From Streptomyces sp. NBC_00154 (GTDB lineage: Bacteria > Actinomycetota > Actinomycetes > Streptomycetales > Streptomycetaceae), in NCBI RefSeq assembly GCF_026342835.1, contig NZ_JAPEMI010000001.1, forward strand, positions 1,804,501-1,868,500: a DNA stretch of 64,000 nt, read 5' to 3'. Positions 25,286 to 33,813 of this stretch are shown here, piece after piece (position 1 is the stretch's first letter; every line of letters starts with the position of its first letter). The translations under genes were made by a program, and so were the position numbers. The notes under the pieces were generated by a model, which was given only the letters and a program-made list of their open reading frames with translations, had not been told where the DNA came from and searched no databases.

Positions 25286-26238
25286 GCCGCCTCCATCCAG
25301 ATGTCGGCGAGGGACTCCTCCAGATTGATCCGGGGGCGCCAGCCGAGCCGGTCGCGGGCGGTGCGGACGTCCGCCTGCTGCCAGGCCCCGCATCCGTCCG
25401 GGTACGGGGACGGGGTCGCCGAGAGGTGTTCGATGACGGACTCGGCGGAGGTGCGGGGGGCGCCGATGGGGAGCCGGGCGGGGGGTGTGTCGAGCTCGTG
25501 CAGGGCACCCGGGTATCCCGCGACCTTGGCGAGCACGGCGGCCGCGTCGCGCAGCCGCACGGCCCGGCCGGTACCGATGTTGACGACGCCCTGCGCGGCG
25601 GAGAGCGAGGCGGCGTGCACGGCGCGGGCGACATCCCGTACGTCGACGAAGTCGCGCTGCACTCCGAGGCCGCTGAGTTTCAGCTCGCCGTCGCCCGACT
25701 GCATGGCACGGCGCATCGCCTCGGCGAGCCGGCCCAGCGGTGAGCCGGCCGGGGTGCCGGGGCCGACCGGCGAGAAGACCCGCAGCACGACCGCGTCGAG
25801 GCCGGAGCCCAGGACGAGTTCGGTGGCGGCGAGCTTGGAGACGCCGTACGGGCCGCCGGGGCGCGGCACGGCGTCCTCCGCGGTCGACGATCCGGGCTGC
25901 GAGGGCCCGTACTCCGAGGAGCAGCCCACTTGGACGAGACGGGCGCTGCAGCCGCTGCGGCGCATCGCCTCGCAGACGGTGGCGACGGCGACGGTGTTGT
26001 GTCGGATCAGATCGCGGGCGCCGCCGCGGGTGGCGCCGGCGCAGTTGACGACGACCCCGGGGTGGACGGCGTCCAGGAAGCGGGTGAGTGCTCCTGGACT
26101 GCCACCGGCCAGGTCGAACCGTACGTCGGCGTCGTCGCCGCGGCCGAGCGCGGTCAGGTGCACGGCGGGGTCGGCGAGCAGCCGGTCGGCCACGAACCGG
26201 CCGAGGAATCCATTGGCTCCGAGCAGCAGAACCCTCAT
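25273..26238 (-). CDS. NAD-dependent nucleotide-sugar epimerase/dehydratase
   Basis: A 321-residue extended short-chain dehydrogenase. The Rossmann motif GANGFLG is at residues 8-14, the catalytic Ser lies in VGCSSEYG near residue 123, YGVSK supplies the Tyr-Lys pair near residue 149, and FSPVGPGTP and RDFVDVRDVARA are typical of sugar-nucleotide epimerases. The substrate is unknown. Given the neighbouring PelF-like glycosyltransferase and spherulin-4 protein, a UDP-GlcNAc/UDP-GalNAc 4-epimerase role (as for PelX) is the natural guess. The start is ATG 26236-26238. It follows the membrane protein gene after 145 bp and overlaps the next gene. Confidence 0.82.
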   Translation of the reverse strand: MRVLLLGANGFLGRFVADRLLADPAVHLTALGRGDDADVRFDLAGGSPGALTRFLDAVHPGVVVNCAGATRGGARDLIRHNTVAVATVCEAMRRSGCSARLVQVGCSSEYGPSQPGSSTAEDAVPRPGGPYGVSKLAATELVLGSGLDAVVLRVFSPVGPGTPAGSPLGRLAEAMRRAMQSGDGELKLSGLGVQRDFVDVRDVARAVHAASLSAAQGVVNIGTGRAVRLRDAAAVLAKVAGYPGALHELDTPPARLPIGAPRTSAESVIEHLSATPSPYPDGCGAWQQADVRTARDRLGWRPRINLEESLADIWMEAACRI

Positions 26239-26383
26239 CGTGTGCCCCCTTCGCGCCGACGGCGGGCTGCCGGTGCGGGGGATTGGGGGGTCATGTCCGG
26301 TGTCTCCTTGGGGAGGTTGCGAGCGTTACGGAACAGGCACCCGCGGCGTCGGCTCCGCGGGGTTCGTGCGGGGTCGTGCGGGG

Positions 26384-28186
26384 TTATGCGCGGGTGTGGG
26401 CGGAGGCCCTGGAGAGAGCGACGGCGGCGTGGATCAGCAGCCCGAGCGCGGCTGCGCCGCAGGCGATGGCGGGTACGGCTCCGGTGCCGGCCGCCACGAC
26501 GACGGTGTCGACGGGCCGGGCGACGAAGTGCAGGCCGGGCAGCCGCCCGGCCAGGACCAGTGCGGGCGCGACCGCTTCGACGGCGCAGGCTGCGGCGAGT
26601 CCGGTGGTGGCGGGCTCGGGGAAGCCATGGACGGTCAGCAGCCGGGCCAGCAGGAGCAGGACGCCGAGGGCGGCGGCCCCGACCGGGACGCCGCGACCTC
26701 CGTATCCGAGGTCGGCGAGGTAGAGCAGCCCGGTGAGGACGCACAGGAAGAACGCGACGGTCCCGAAGAGCAGGGGCCGCACACCTGCTGCGAACTCCTC
26801 CAGTGCGCGGCTGCCGGCGAGTTTGCGCTGTGCGTGTACGGAGAAGAGGTGCGCGCACCAGGCGGCCGGGGCGACGGCGAGCGCGAGCCCCAGGAGGGGT
26901 GCGGGGGTGATCGCCCAGGGTCCTTCGGGGCCGCCGCTGAGAACCTGGTCGAGCAGGGCGTCGCCGTACAGGACATACCCGAGAAGCCAGTACCCGTAGA
27001 CCGGGGCGGCAGCCGAGGAGCGTCCTTCGGCGGCGTGCAGGGGACCGCTCCGCAGGCACAGACCGAGGCCGAGGAGCGCGACCAGCGCCCCGACAAGGGC
27101 CACGGTGAGCCGCGCCCCGCCGCCGAGCACCCCGTCGGTGAGTTTCAGGACGACGGCGGTCGCGGTGCAGGCGGCGCCGGGCAGCAGCGCGCGGAGCGAC
27201 CAGGCGGCGCGCGTCTCGATGTCACGCATCGGCGCGGGCGCCGTCGCGCGACCGGACTCGCCCGCGACGGTGGGAACCCTCGCGTAGAGCTCCTCGGCGA
27301 GCGAGAAGACGTCGCGGTGCCGGTAGCGGGCGGCGGTGCGGTCGGTGACCCCGTGGGCTTCGAGTCCGGCGGCGATCTCCAGGGGATCGACGGCGCGTTC
27401 GCAGAGATCGCGGTGCCGGTGCATGAGCGTCTTCACGGGGTCGATGGGCCCACGCCGGGCGGCGGTGGGCTTGCGCGCGGAGACGGCGGGGGTGTGTGCG
27501 ATCTCGGGGGCGCGGGCGATGGGGGCGGCGTCGGCCGTGGCCTTGACTTCGGCCTCGGCCGCTTCCGGCCCGGACTCCGGCTCTTCGGTGGGGAGGCGGT
27601 CCGGGGCGACGGTCGCCTTCCGCGGGCGGGCGGGGTCGGTGGGCGGGGGTGGGTGGGGGGCCGGGGTCCGATCCAGGTCCGGGGCCGCATGCGGGTCTGC
27701 GGCCGGAGCCGGCTCCACGGTCTCCGCGGTCGGAGGGCGGTCCGCTTCCGGACCGCCGACCGCGTCCGGCGCCTCGGACGTGGCCGGGTCCACCTCCGGG
27801 GCGTGCGGCCCTTCGCCCCGGTCGGGACTCCCGTCCCGACCCATGAAGTGTCCCATGAACGACGCCGGCCGCCCCTTCCCGAAAAGGCCTGGCACCACCG
27901 GCGTGCGCCCCTTCCCGGTGAGGCCCGGCACCGCCGGTGCCCATCCCGGCCCGGATGCGGGCAGGCCCCAAGCCGGTGCGGAGATCTCCGCAACCCGCGT
28001 CTCGGAGACCAGGGCCTCCGAGCGGGAGTCCCAGCTCGCGTCGGGCATCGGTGTGCCCGAGGCATCAGGTGCCTCGGTCGGGCGGCCGCCCATGGGGGTT
28101 CCTCCGTGTTCTTCGCCATGTCCGTGGGACCGGCCGACGGGTGCACCCGGCCGGCCCGCCCTCGTGTCCGTCTCCTGCTCACACAT
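26384..28186 (-). CDS. multi-span membrane protein of the Pel-like unit
   Basis: A 600-residue protein. The first ~215 residues are Pro/Ala/Glu/Asp-rich and disordered. A conserved-looking block follows, DPLEIAAGLEAHGVTD and YRHRDVFSLAEELYARVP, near residues 245-285. The C-terminal half has about eight hydrophobic helices (for example LLGLALAVAPAAWCAHLF and LLFGTVAFFLCVLTGLLYLA). I do not recognise the family, and it is not an obvious MATE-type PelG. By position it may export or polymerise the polysaccharide made by the PelF-like enzyme. The start ATG overlaps the glycosyltransferase stop by eight bases (ATGTGTGA), indicating coupled translation. Confidence 0.72.
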   Translation of the reverse strand: MCEQETDTRAGRPGAPVGRSHGHGEEHGGTPMGGRPTEAPDASGTPMPDASWDSRSEALVSETRVAEISAPAWGLPASGPGWAPAVPGLTGKGRTPVVPGLFGKGRPASFMGHFMGRDGSPDRGEGPHAPEVDPATSEAPDAVGGPEADRPPTAETVEPAPAADPHAAPDLDRTPAPHPPPPTDPARPRKATVAPDRLPTEEPESGPEAAEAEVKATADAAPIARAPEIAHTPAVSARKPTAARRGPIDPVKTLMHRHRDLCERAVDPLEIAAGLEAHGVTDRTAARYRHRDVFSLAEELYARVPTVAGESGRATAPAPMRDIETRAAWSLRALLPGAACTATAVVLKLTDGVLGGGARLTVALVGALVALLGLGLCLRSGPLHAAEGRSSAAAPVYGYWLLGYVLYGDALLDQVLSGGPEGPWAITPAPLLGLALAVAPAAWCAHLFSVHAQRKLAGSRALEEFAAGVRPLLFGTVAFFLCVLTGLLYLADLGYGGRGVPVGAAALGVLLLLARLLTVHGFPEPATTGLAAACAVEAVAPALVLAGRLPGLHFVARPVDTVVVAAGTGAVPAIACGAAALGLLIHAAVALSRASAHTRA

Positions 28187-29960
28187 GGCCGTCCCCCGTT
28201 CTCCGCGCGCCCGCGCACACGCCCTCGGCGGCCCAGCTCGGGGTGTGCCCGGCCGTGGGCGGGACGGGGGCCGTCCAGCTGCCCAGCACATGGGCCTCCG
28301 GCGGGGTCGCGAACGGGCGAGGAGCGCCGTCCGTGTTCAGCGCACGCGCGTCCCTGCGCACCGGGGAGTGCGAGATCAGCTCCAGGTAAATGCCGCGAAA
28401 TGCCGCGAGGTTCTGTTCGACGGTGAAGAGTTCGAGCGCGCGGGCGCGGGCGGCCGCGCCGAGGCGTGCGCGGCGCTCGGGGTCACGCAGCAGCGCGATG
28501 CATGCGTCGGCGAGCGCCCGGGGGTTGCGCGGCGGCACCACCAGTCCCGTACCGCCGATGACTTCGACGACGGCGCCGACGTCCGTCGACACCGTGGCAC
28601 GTCCGCAGAACATCGCCTCGACCAGGCTGATCGGGAAGCCTTCGACGACGCTGGAGAGGACCACGATCCCGCCCGCCGCATACGCCTCCGCCAGGTCGGG
28701 CAGTTCGGCGTCGCCGATGTCCTCGAAGGAGACCGGGTTGTCACCGATGGCGTGCGCGTCGGCGGCCTCATCGGGGAAGAGCTGGGCGGCGAGCGCCCGG
28801 CACTGGGCGAGGTACGTGGTGCCTTCCGCGCACGGCGCCGGTGCGCCGATGATGCGCAGCCGCGCGTCGGGTTCGGCCCTACGCACCTCGACGAACGCGT
28901 GCAGCAGCGCGATCAGGTCCTTGGAGGGTTCGATCCTGCCGACCCAGACCAGCGTGTCGGGTCCGCCGTCGTCGCCGCTCTCCCCGAGCGCGGCGAAGCG
29001 GGCCGCCTCCATGCCGGGGTAGACGGTGCGCAGCTTGGCCCGGTCGGCGCCGCACCGCTCCTGCCAGCGGCGGGCGTGCGTATTGCCCGGGGTGATGAGC
29101 GCGGCCTGCCGGTACACCTCGGTGGCGAGCCGTCCGAGGAAGTTGGCGAGCAGGGCGCGTACCGGCGCACTCAGCGGCGTGCCGGTCGCGGCGAGGTAGT
29201 GCGCCCGCAGCTGCACACCGTGCTCGGTGACCAGCAGCGGCACCCCGAAGAAGCGTTTGGCCAACAGCCCCGGCAGAGCTGCGGCTCCGCCGGACGTGGC
29301 GTGGCAGAGGTCGACCGCGCCGAGGCTCTCCTCGTCGTACCAGTCGAGGGAGAGCGGACGCAGGACGCGGTCCAGCTCCGCGGCGAAGGCGAGGAGGTCA
29401 GGGACGGTCGCGGTCTGGACGGTGCGGCCGGTGCCGGGGGCGCGGCAGGCGGCTTCGAGTACGCGGACAGCGGTTTCGGAGCGGAGCGCCGCGGGAAGTC
29501 CGCCGTGTTCGCGGGCCAGTTCGGCGAGTCCGTACAGCCCGTCCGTGAACTGCGCGTCGGCGGTGTCGGAGCCACCCGTCCGACGTACGCCGTCCTCTTC
29601 GTCGCGTGTCACGTCCGCCGTACAGATGGATGTCGCGAGCGCCGTGAAGTGCGCCGTGAAGCGGCGCCGTTCGCGGCGTCCGTACGACCGCCCGCCCCCG
29701 CCGGTCACCAGCCGGGCGATCAGCCCCTTGGGGACATGGCTGCCCAGGATGTCCTCGTCGGCCATCCACAGCGGCGCCGTCCGCACCCGGCTGACCTGGG
29801 GCGGGAGCTGTACCCAGCCCTGCGCCTCCTGCTCGGCGGAGCGGCTGAGCGCATAGAGATCGAACTCGTGCGTCAGTCCGCGCACCAGACGGTCGCACCA
29901 GAGTCTGGACTCACCGGTCGCATACGGATAACCACCGTCGGTGAGGAGTCCGATCCGCAC
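28179..29960 (-). CDS. PelF-like glycosyltransferase (DUF3492 plus GT4)
   Basis: A 593-residue GT-B glycosyltransferase. The N-terminus IGLLTDGGYPYATGES is the DUF3492 signature of PelF, the cytosolic enzyme that builds Pel polysaccharide. LCHATSGGAAALPGLLAKRF and VPLLVTEHGVQLR follow near residues 260-290, then the nucleotide-sugar half with LVWVGRIEPSKDL, EGFPISLVEAMFCGRATVST (E-x7-E motif) and a ~40-residue tail. The substrate is likely a UDP-hexosamine by analogy. The start GTG 29958-29960 has GGGGGT seven bases upstream. First gene of the unit; the 190-bp upstream gap should hold its promoter, which I could not define. Confidence 0.82.
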   Translation of the reverse strand: MRIGLLTDGGYPYATGESRLWCDRLVRGLTHEFDLYALSRSAEQEAQGWVQLPPQVSRVRTAPLWMADEDILGSHVPKGLIARLVTGGGGRSYGRRERRRFTAHFTALATSICTADVTRDEEDGVRRTGGSDTADAQFTDGLYGLAELAREHGGLPAALRSETAVRVLEAACRAPGTGRTVQTATVPDLLAFAAELDRVLRPLSLDWYDEESLGAVDLCHATSGGAAALPGLLAKRFFGVPLLVTEHGVQLRAHYLAATGTPLSAPVRALLANFLGRLATEVYRQAALITPGNTHARRWQERCGADRAKLRTVYPGMEAARFAALGESGDDGGPDTLVWVGRIEPSKDLIALLHAFVEVRRAEPDARLRIIGAPAPCAEGTTYLAQCRALAAQLFPDEAADAHAIGDNPVSFEDIGDAELPDLAEAYAAGGIVVLSSVVEGFPISLVEAMFCGRATVSTDVGAVVEVIGGTGLVVPPRNPRALADACIALLRDPERRARLGAAARARALELFTVEQNLAAFRGIYLELISHSPVRRDARALNTDGAPRPFATPPEAHVLGSWTAPVPPTAGHTPSWAAEGVCAGARRTGDGHV

Positions 29961-30150
29961 GAGCACACCCCCGATCTCCCTTGTGGACGGCCGCCGCTTG
30001 ATTGGCGACTCGCAGCGGGACGACCGTAAGCGGATACGCCGGTGGCGCGACGGACGGTTGTCCATCGCGCCACCGAAAGGGGTGAACCGTCGTAACTTTC
30101 CTGCCCCGGTAGCGTTCCGTCGCGCTATGAGGGTGATCGGTTACGCAGGG

Positions 30151-31845
30151 TCAGGCTGCGGCCAGCTCCTTGCGGGCTGCGCGACGCACTGCCGCGAGCG
30201 CCGGATCGAGGGCGGGCACGGCGGCCAGCAGCTGCTTGGTGTACGGATCCTGGGGCGCCCCGTACACCTCGTCGACACTCCCCTGCTCGACGATCCGGCC
30301 CTGCCGCATCACCGCGACCCGGTCGCTGACCTGCCGCACGACCGCGAGGTCATGGGCGATGAAGACCAGTCCGAGGCCGAGTTCGCGCTGGAGCTCGGCC
30401 AGGAGTGCGGTGACCTGTGCCTGGGTGGTGACGTCGAGCGCGGAGACCGGTTCGTCGCAGACGATCAGCTTGGGGTCGGCGGCTAGCGCGCGGGCGATGC
30501 CGACGCGCTGGCGCTGGCCGCCGCTGAACTCGTGCGGGTAGCGGTCGTACCGGTCGGGGTCGAGGCCGACGCGTTCCAGCAGTTCCTGGACGCGCGCCCG
30601 GACACGGGCGTCGTCGAGTGCGCCCGCCGCGCGCAGCGGATCGGCGACGGATTCACCGATCGAGCGGCGCGGGTTGAGCGAGGCGACGGGGTCCTGGAAG
30701 ACCATCTGGAGCTCGCGCCGGTGCGGGCGCAGCGCCTTGTCCGACAGCGATCCGATCTCCGTACCCCGGTAGTGGAGCCGGCCCGCGGTCGGGTCGAGGA
30801 GGCGTACGAGCATCCGGCCGAGCGTCGTCTTGCCGCTGCCGCTCTCGCCGACGATGCCGAGTGTCTCGCCGGGGTGGACGGTGAGCGATACACCGTCCAC
30901 GGCGGTCACCCGGCTGCGGCCCCGTCCGAATTCGCGTCGCAGATCGATGGCTTCGAGCAGCGGCTCGCCCACCTGCGCAGCGCGGGACACGGCGGCGTCG
31001 AGCCTCGGCTCGCCCGCGCCCGCGACACGACCGGCCGGAACGAGCTCCGGCTCCGGGCGCTTCGCGTCCACCCGCGGTACGGCGGCCAGCAGCTCGCGCG
31101 TGTACGGCTGCCGGGGCGCGCCGAGCACCTCGGCGACCGGCCCGCGCTCCACCTCGCGGCCCGACTGCATGACCAGCACCTCGTCGACGCTCTCCGCCGC
31201 GACGCCCACATCGTGGGTGACCAGCAGGAGCCCCATGCCGGTCTCCCGGCGCAGGGTGTGCAGCAGGTCCAGGATCTGGGCCTGGACGGTGACGTCCAGC
31301 GCGGTCGTCGGCTCGTCGGCGATCAGCAGCTGCGGCTCGCAGGCCAGCGCCATCGCGATCAGCGCACGCTGCCGCATCCCGCCGGAGAACTCGTGCGGCC
31401 GGGACCGTGACCGCCGCGCCGCGTCGGGGATCCCGACCCGGTCGAGCACGTCGACGGCCCGCGCCCGCGCCGCCCGCCCGGAGGCGCGCGTGTGGACCCG
31501 GTACACCTCGGCGATCTGGTCACCGACCGCGTAGTACGGGTCCAGCGAGGACAGCGGGTCCTGGAAGACCATCGCGGCCTTCGCCCCGCGCAGCGCCCGC
31601 AGCTCCGCGTCGTCCGCCGCCTGTACGTCCACGCCGGCAACCCGGATCGAGCCGCCGACCGTGGCGCCTGTCCCCCGGTGGAGCCCGAGCAGGGCGTACG
31701 CCGACGCGCTCTTGCCGGAGCCGGACTCGCCGACGACGCCGAGCGCCGCGCCCTCCTCCAGCGTGAAGGAAAGGCCGTCCACGGCCCGTACACCATCCGC
31801 GCCGTCGAAGGAGATGGTCAGATCGGAGACCTCGACCAGACTCAT
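30151..31845 (-). CDS. oligopeptide ABC transporter ATPase, DppD-DppF fusion
   Basis: A 564-residue protein with two complete ABC ATPase domains in one chain. Domain 1: Walker A GESGSGKS near residue 38, signature FSGGMRQR, Walker B LLIADEPTTALD. Domain 2: GESGSGKTTLG near residue 320, signature FSGGQRQR, Walker B LIVCDEPVSALD. Each is followed by the oligopeptide-type tail (QPYTRELLAAVP and DPYTKQLLAAVP). It powers import through the two permeases upstream. The start ATG overlaps the permease stop (ATGA), so it is translationally coupled. Last gene of the operon. Confidence 0.92.
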   Translation of the reverse strand: MSLVEVSDLTISFDGADGVRAVDGLSFTLEEGAALGVVGESGSGKSASAYALLGLHRGTGATVGGSIRVAGVDVQAADDAELRALRGAKAAMVFQDPLSSLDPYYAVGDQIAEVYRVHTRASGRAARARAVDVLDRVGIPDAARRSRSRPHEFSGGMRQRALIAMALACEPQLLIADEPTTALDVTVQAQILDLLHTLRRETGMGLLLVTHDVGVAAESVDEVLVMQSGREVERGPVAEVLGAPRQPYTRELLAAVPRVDAKRPEPELVPAGRVAGAGEPRLDAAVSRAAQVGEPLLEAIDLRREFGRGRSRVTAVDGVSLTVHPGETLGIVGESGSGKTTLGRMLVRLLDPTAGRLHYRGTEIGSLSDKALRPHRRELQMVFQDPVASLNPRRSIGESVADPLRAAGALDDARVRARVQELLERVGLDPDRYDRYPHEFSGGQRQRVGIARALAADPKLIVCDEPVSALDVTTQAQVTALLAELQRELGLGLVFIAHDLAVVRQVSDRVAVMRQGRIVEQGSVDEVYGAPQDPYTKQLLAAVPALDPALAAVRRAARKELAAA

Positions 31846-32831
31846 GCCAGCACCACCCGACGGTCGGCCATCGCCTGCAGGATGTCCGCGACGGCATTGG
31901 CAAGGACGACGAAGAAGCCGGTGACGAGCACCAGGCCGACGACGACCGGCAGGTCGACGTTCTTCACGGCGTCGACGAGTTCGCGTCCGACGCCGGGGAT
32001 GTTGAAGAGCGACTCGGTGAGGACGGCGCCGCCGAACATCGAGCCGATGTCGAGTGCGCCGAGCGCGATCACGGGGCCGAGCGCGCCGCGCAGGGCGTGC
32101 CGCCCGACGAGCTTCCGCTCGCTCACCCCGTACGCCCGGAAGGTGCGCACATGGTCCTCGGCGAGGGTCTCCAGCATCGACGCCCGGGTCATCCGGGCGT
32201 ACGGAGCGGCGGAGACCAGGGCCAGTGAGACCCAGGGCAGCAGCAGGTTCCAGGCCCACTGTTCCGGGTTCTCGGTGAGCGGTACGTAGTCGGGGAACGG
32301 CAGCAGCTGCAGCGCCGAGCAGAAGACGATGATCAGCAGCAGACCGACGACGAAGACGGGCGTGGCCATGCCGGCCAGGGTCAGTCCGGTGAGGAGCCGC
32401 TCGGTCGCGCGGCCGCGCCGCCACACCGAGAGCAGCCCGGTGCCGACGCCGAGCACGATCCACAGCACGAAGGCGCCGATGGCGAGCGAGGCGGTGGCCG
32501 GGAGCTTGGTCAGGATCATCTGGGTGACCTGCTCGTCGTTCTGGTAGGAGCGTCCGAGGCAGGGTGCCTGGCAGTGCAGGATTCCGGTGCCGGTCGAGTA
32601 GTCGCGGCCGGCGAAGATCCCCTGGAGGAAGTGCGCGTACTGCAGGTACAGCGGGTCGCCGAGCCGCAGTTGGTCGCTGACCTGTGCCACCTGGGCGGGC
32701 GAGCAGCGCGGACCGCAGGCGATCTGCGCGACGTTGCCCGGGGCGACGTAGAAGGCGGCGTAGACGACGACGCTGAGGGCGAGGAGCACGAAGAGCGCCC
32801 CGCCGATGCGCCGCAGCAGGAACCGGCTCAT
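31842..32831 (-). CDS. oligopeptide ABC transporter permease (DppB type)
   Basis: A 329-residue inner-membrane permease with six predicted helices. The N-terminus RRIGGALFVLLALSVVVYAAFYVAPG and the BPD-type EAA loop (RTFRAYGVSERKLVGRHALRGALGPVI, near residue 225) are typical of DppB/OppB. The periplasmic loop after helix 1 holds three Cys (ACGPRC, HCQAPC), more than usual. The start ATG overlaps the preceding permease stop by four bases. In most operons the B-type permease precedes the C-type; here the order is reversed. Confidence 0.9.
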   Translation of the reverse strand: MSRFLLRRIGGALFVLLALSVVVYAAFYVAPGNVAQIACGPRCSPAQVAQVSDQLRLGDPLYLQYAHFLQGIFAGRDYSTGTGILHCQAPCLGRSYQNDEQVTQMILTKLPATASLAIGAFVLWIVLGVGTGLLSVWRRGRATERLLTGLTLAGMATPVFVVGLLLIIVFCSALQLLPFPDYVPLTENPEQWAWNLLLPWVSLALVSAAPYARMTRASMLETLAEDHVRTFRAYGVSERKLVGRHALRGALGPVIALGALDIGSMFGGAVLTESLFNIPGVGRELVDAVKNVDLPVVVGLVLVTGFFVVLANAVADILQAMADRRVVLA

Positions 32832-33811
32832 GCTCCGGCCTCCTTCTTGCGTCCGGTGCCGATCCGCAGCCGGGAGGCGATGCGCGGGTCCAGTGCGTTG
32901 CGTACGCCCTCACCGAGGACGGTCAGCGCCAGCACGGTGATGAAGATCAGCAGGGCGGGGATCAGCAGATAGGTGGGCGCCGCCTGGTACCAGGTGTCGG
33001 CGTCGCTGAGCATCTGTCCCCAGGACGGCGTGGGCGGTTTGATGCCGACGCCGAGGAAGGACAGCGCCGCTTCGACGACGATGTTGCCGGGGAAGAGCAG
33101 CACGGCGTAGGTGATGACGGGTGCGCCGAGCGCGGGCAGCAGTTCGCGCCGGGCGATCCGCCAGCCGCCCCAGCCGCTGAGCCGGGCGGCCGCCACATGG
33201 TCGAGCGACTTCAGCGCGAGGGTCTGGGCGCGCACGATCTTGGAGATACCGGACCAGCCGACCAGTCCGACGATCGCGGCGATCAGCACCGGACGCGGGA
33301 AGTCGGCGGGGACGACGGCGAGCGCGCCGAGCGCGATCACCATCACGGGCAGGGCGACGACGATGTCGGTGACGCGGCTGAGCGCCTGGTCGACGAAGCG
33401 GTTGCCGAGTCCGGCGGCGAGCCCGACGACCACGCCGATGATCACTTGGAGCAGGGTCGCGGCCAGCGCCACGCCGAGCGAGACCCGGGCCCCGTACACG
33501 ACACGGGCGAAGAGATCGCGGCCGGTGAGCGGTTCGACGCCGAGCCAGTGGTCGGCACTGATCCCGCCGAACGAGCCCAGCGGTACACCGCCGGTCGCGG
33601 AGTCGACGAGGTTCGCGTGGTAGGTGGTGGGGTCCTGGCCCTCGATCCCCGCCAGCAGCGGGGCGGCGAGCGCGACCAGGACCAGGAGGGCGACGATCAC
33701 GGCCGCCACGGCGGCGGAGCGCCGTGCGCGCAGCCGCCGCCAGAACGAGGAGGCCCCGGAGGCGGGGGCCGACACGGCACCCGCCTCCTTGACCAGTAGA
33801 GCTTCGGCCAT
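32828..33811 (-). CDS. oligopeptide ABC transporter permease (DppC type)
   Basis: A 327-residue DppC/OppC-type permease. A cytoplasmic N-terminus with SSFWRRLRARRSAAVAAVIV leads into helix 1, followed by a periplasmic loop ending HWLGVEPLTGRDLFARVVYG, a conserved motif of this subfamily. The EAA loop (AAARLSGWGGWRIARRELLP, near residue 205) contacts the ATPase. It ends LGEGVRNALDPR, as in DppC. It starts two bases after the binding-protein stop codon. Confidence 0.9.
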   Translation of the reverse strand: MAEALLVKEAGAVSAPASGASSFWRRLRARRSAAVAAVIVALLVLVALAAPLLAGIEGQDPTTYHANLVDSATGGVPLGSFGGISADHWLGVEPLTGRDLFARVVYGARVSLGVALAATLLQVIIGVVVGLAAGLGNRFVDQALSRVTDIVVALPVMVIALGALAVVPADFPRPVLIAAIVGLVGWSGISKIVRAQTLALKSLDHVAAARLSGWGGWRIARRELLPALGAPVITYAVLLFPGNIVVEAALSFLGVGIKPPTPSWGQMLSDADTWYQAAPTYLLIPALLIFITVLALTVLGEGVRNALDPRIASRLRIGTGRKKEAGA

Positions 33812-33813
33812 GG

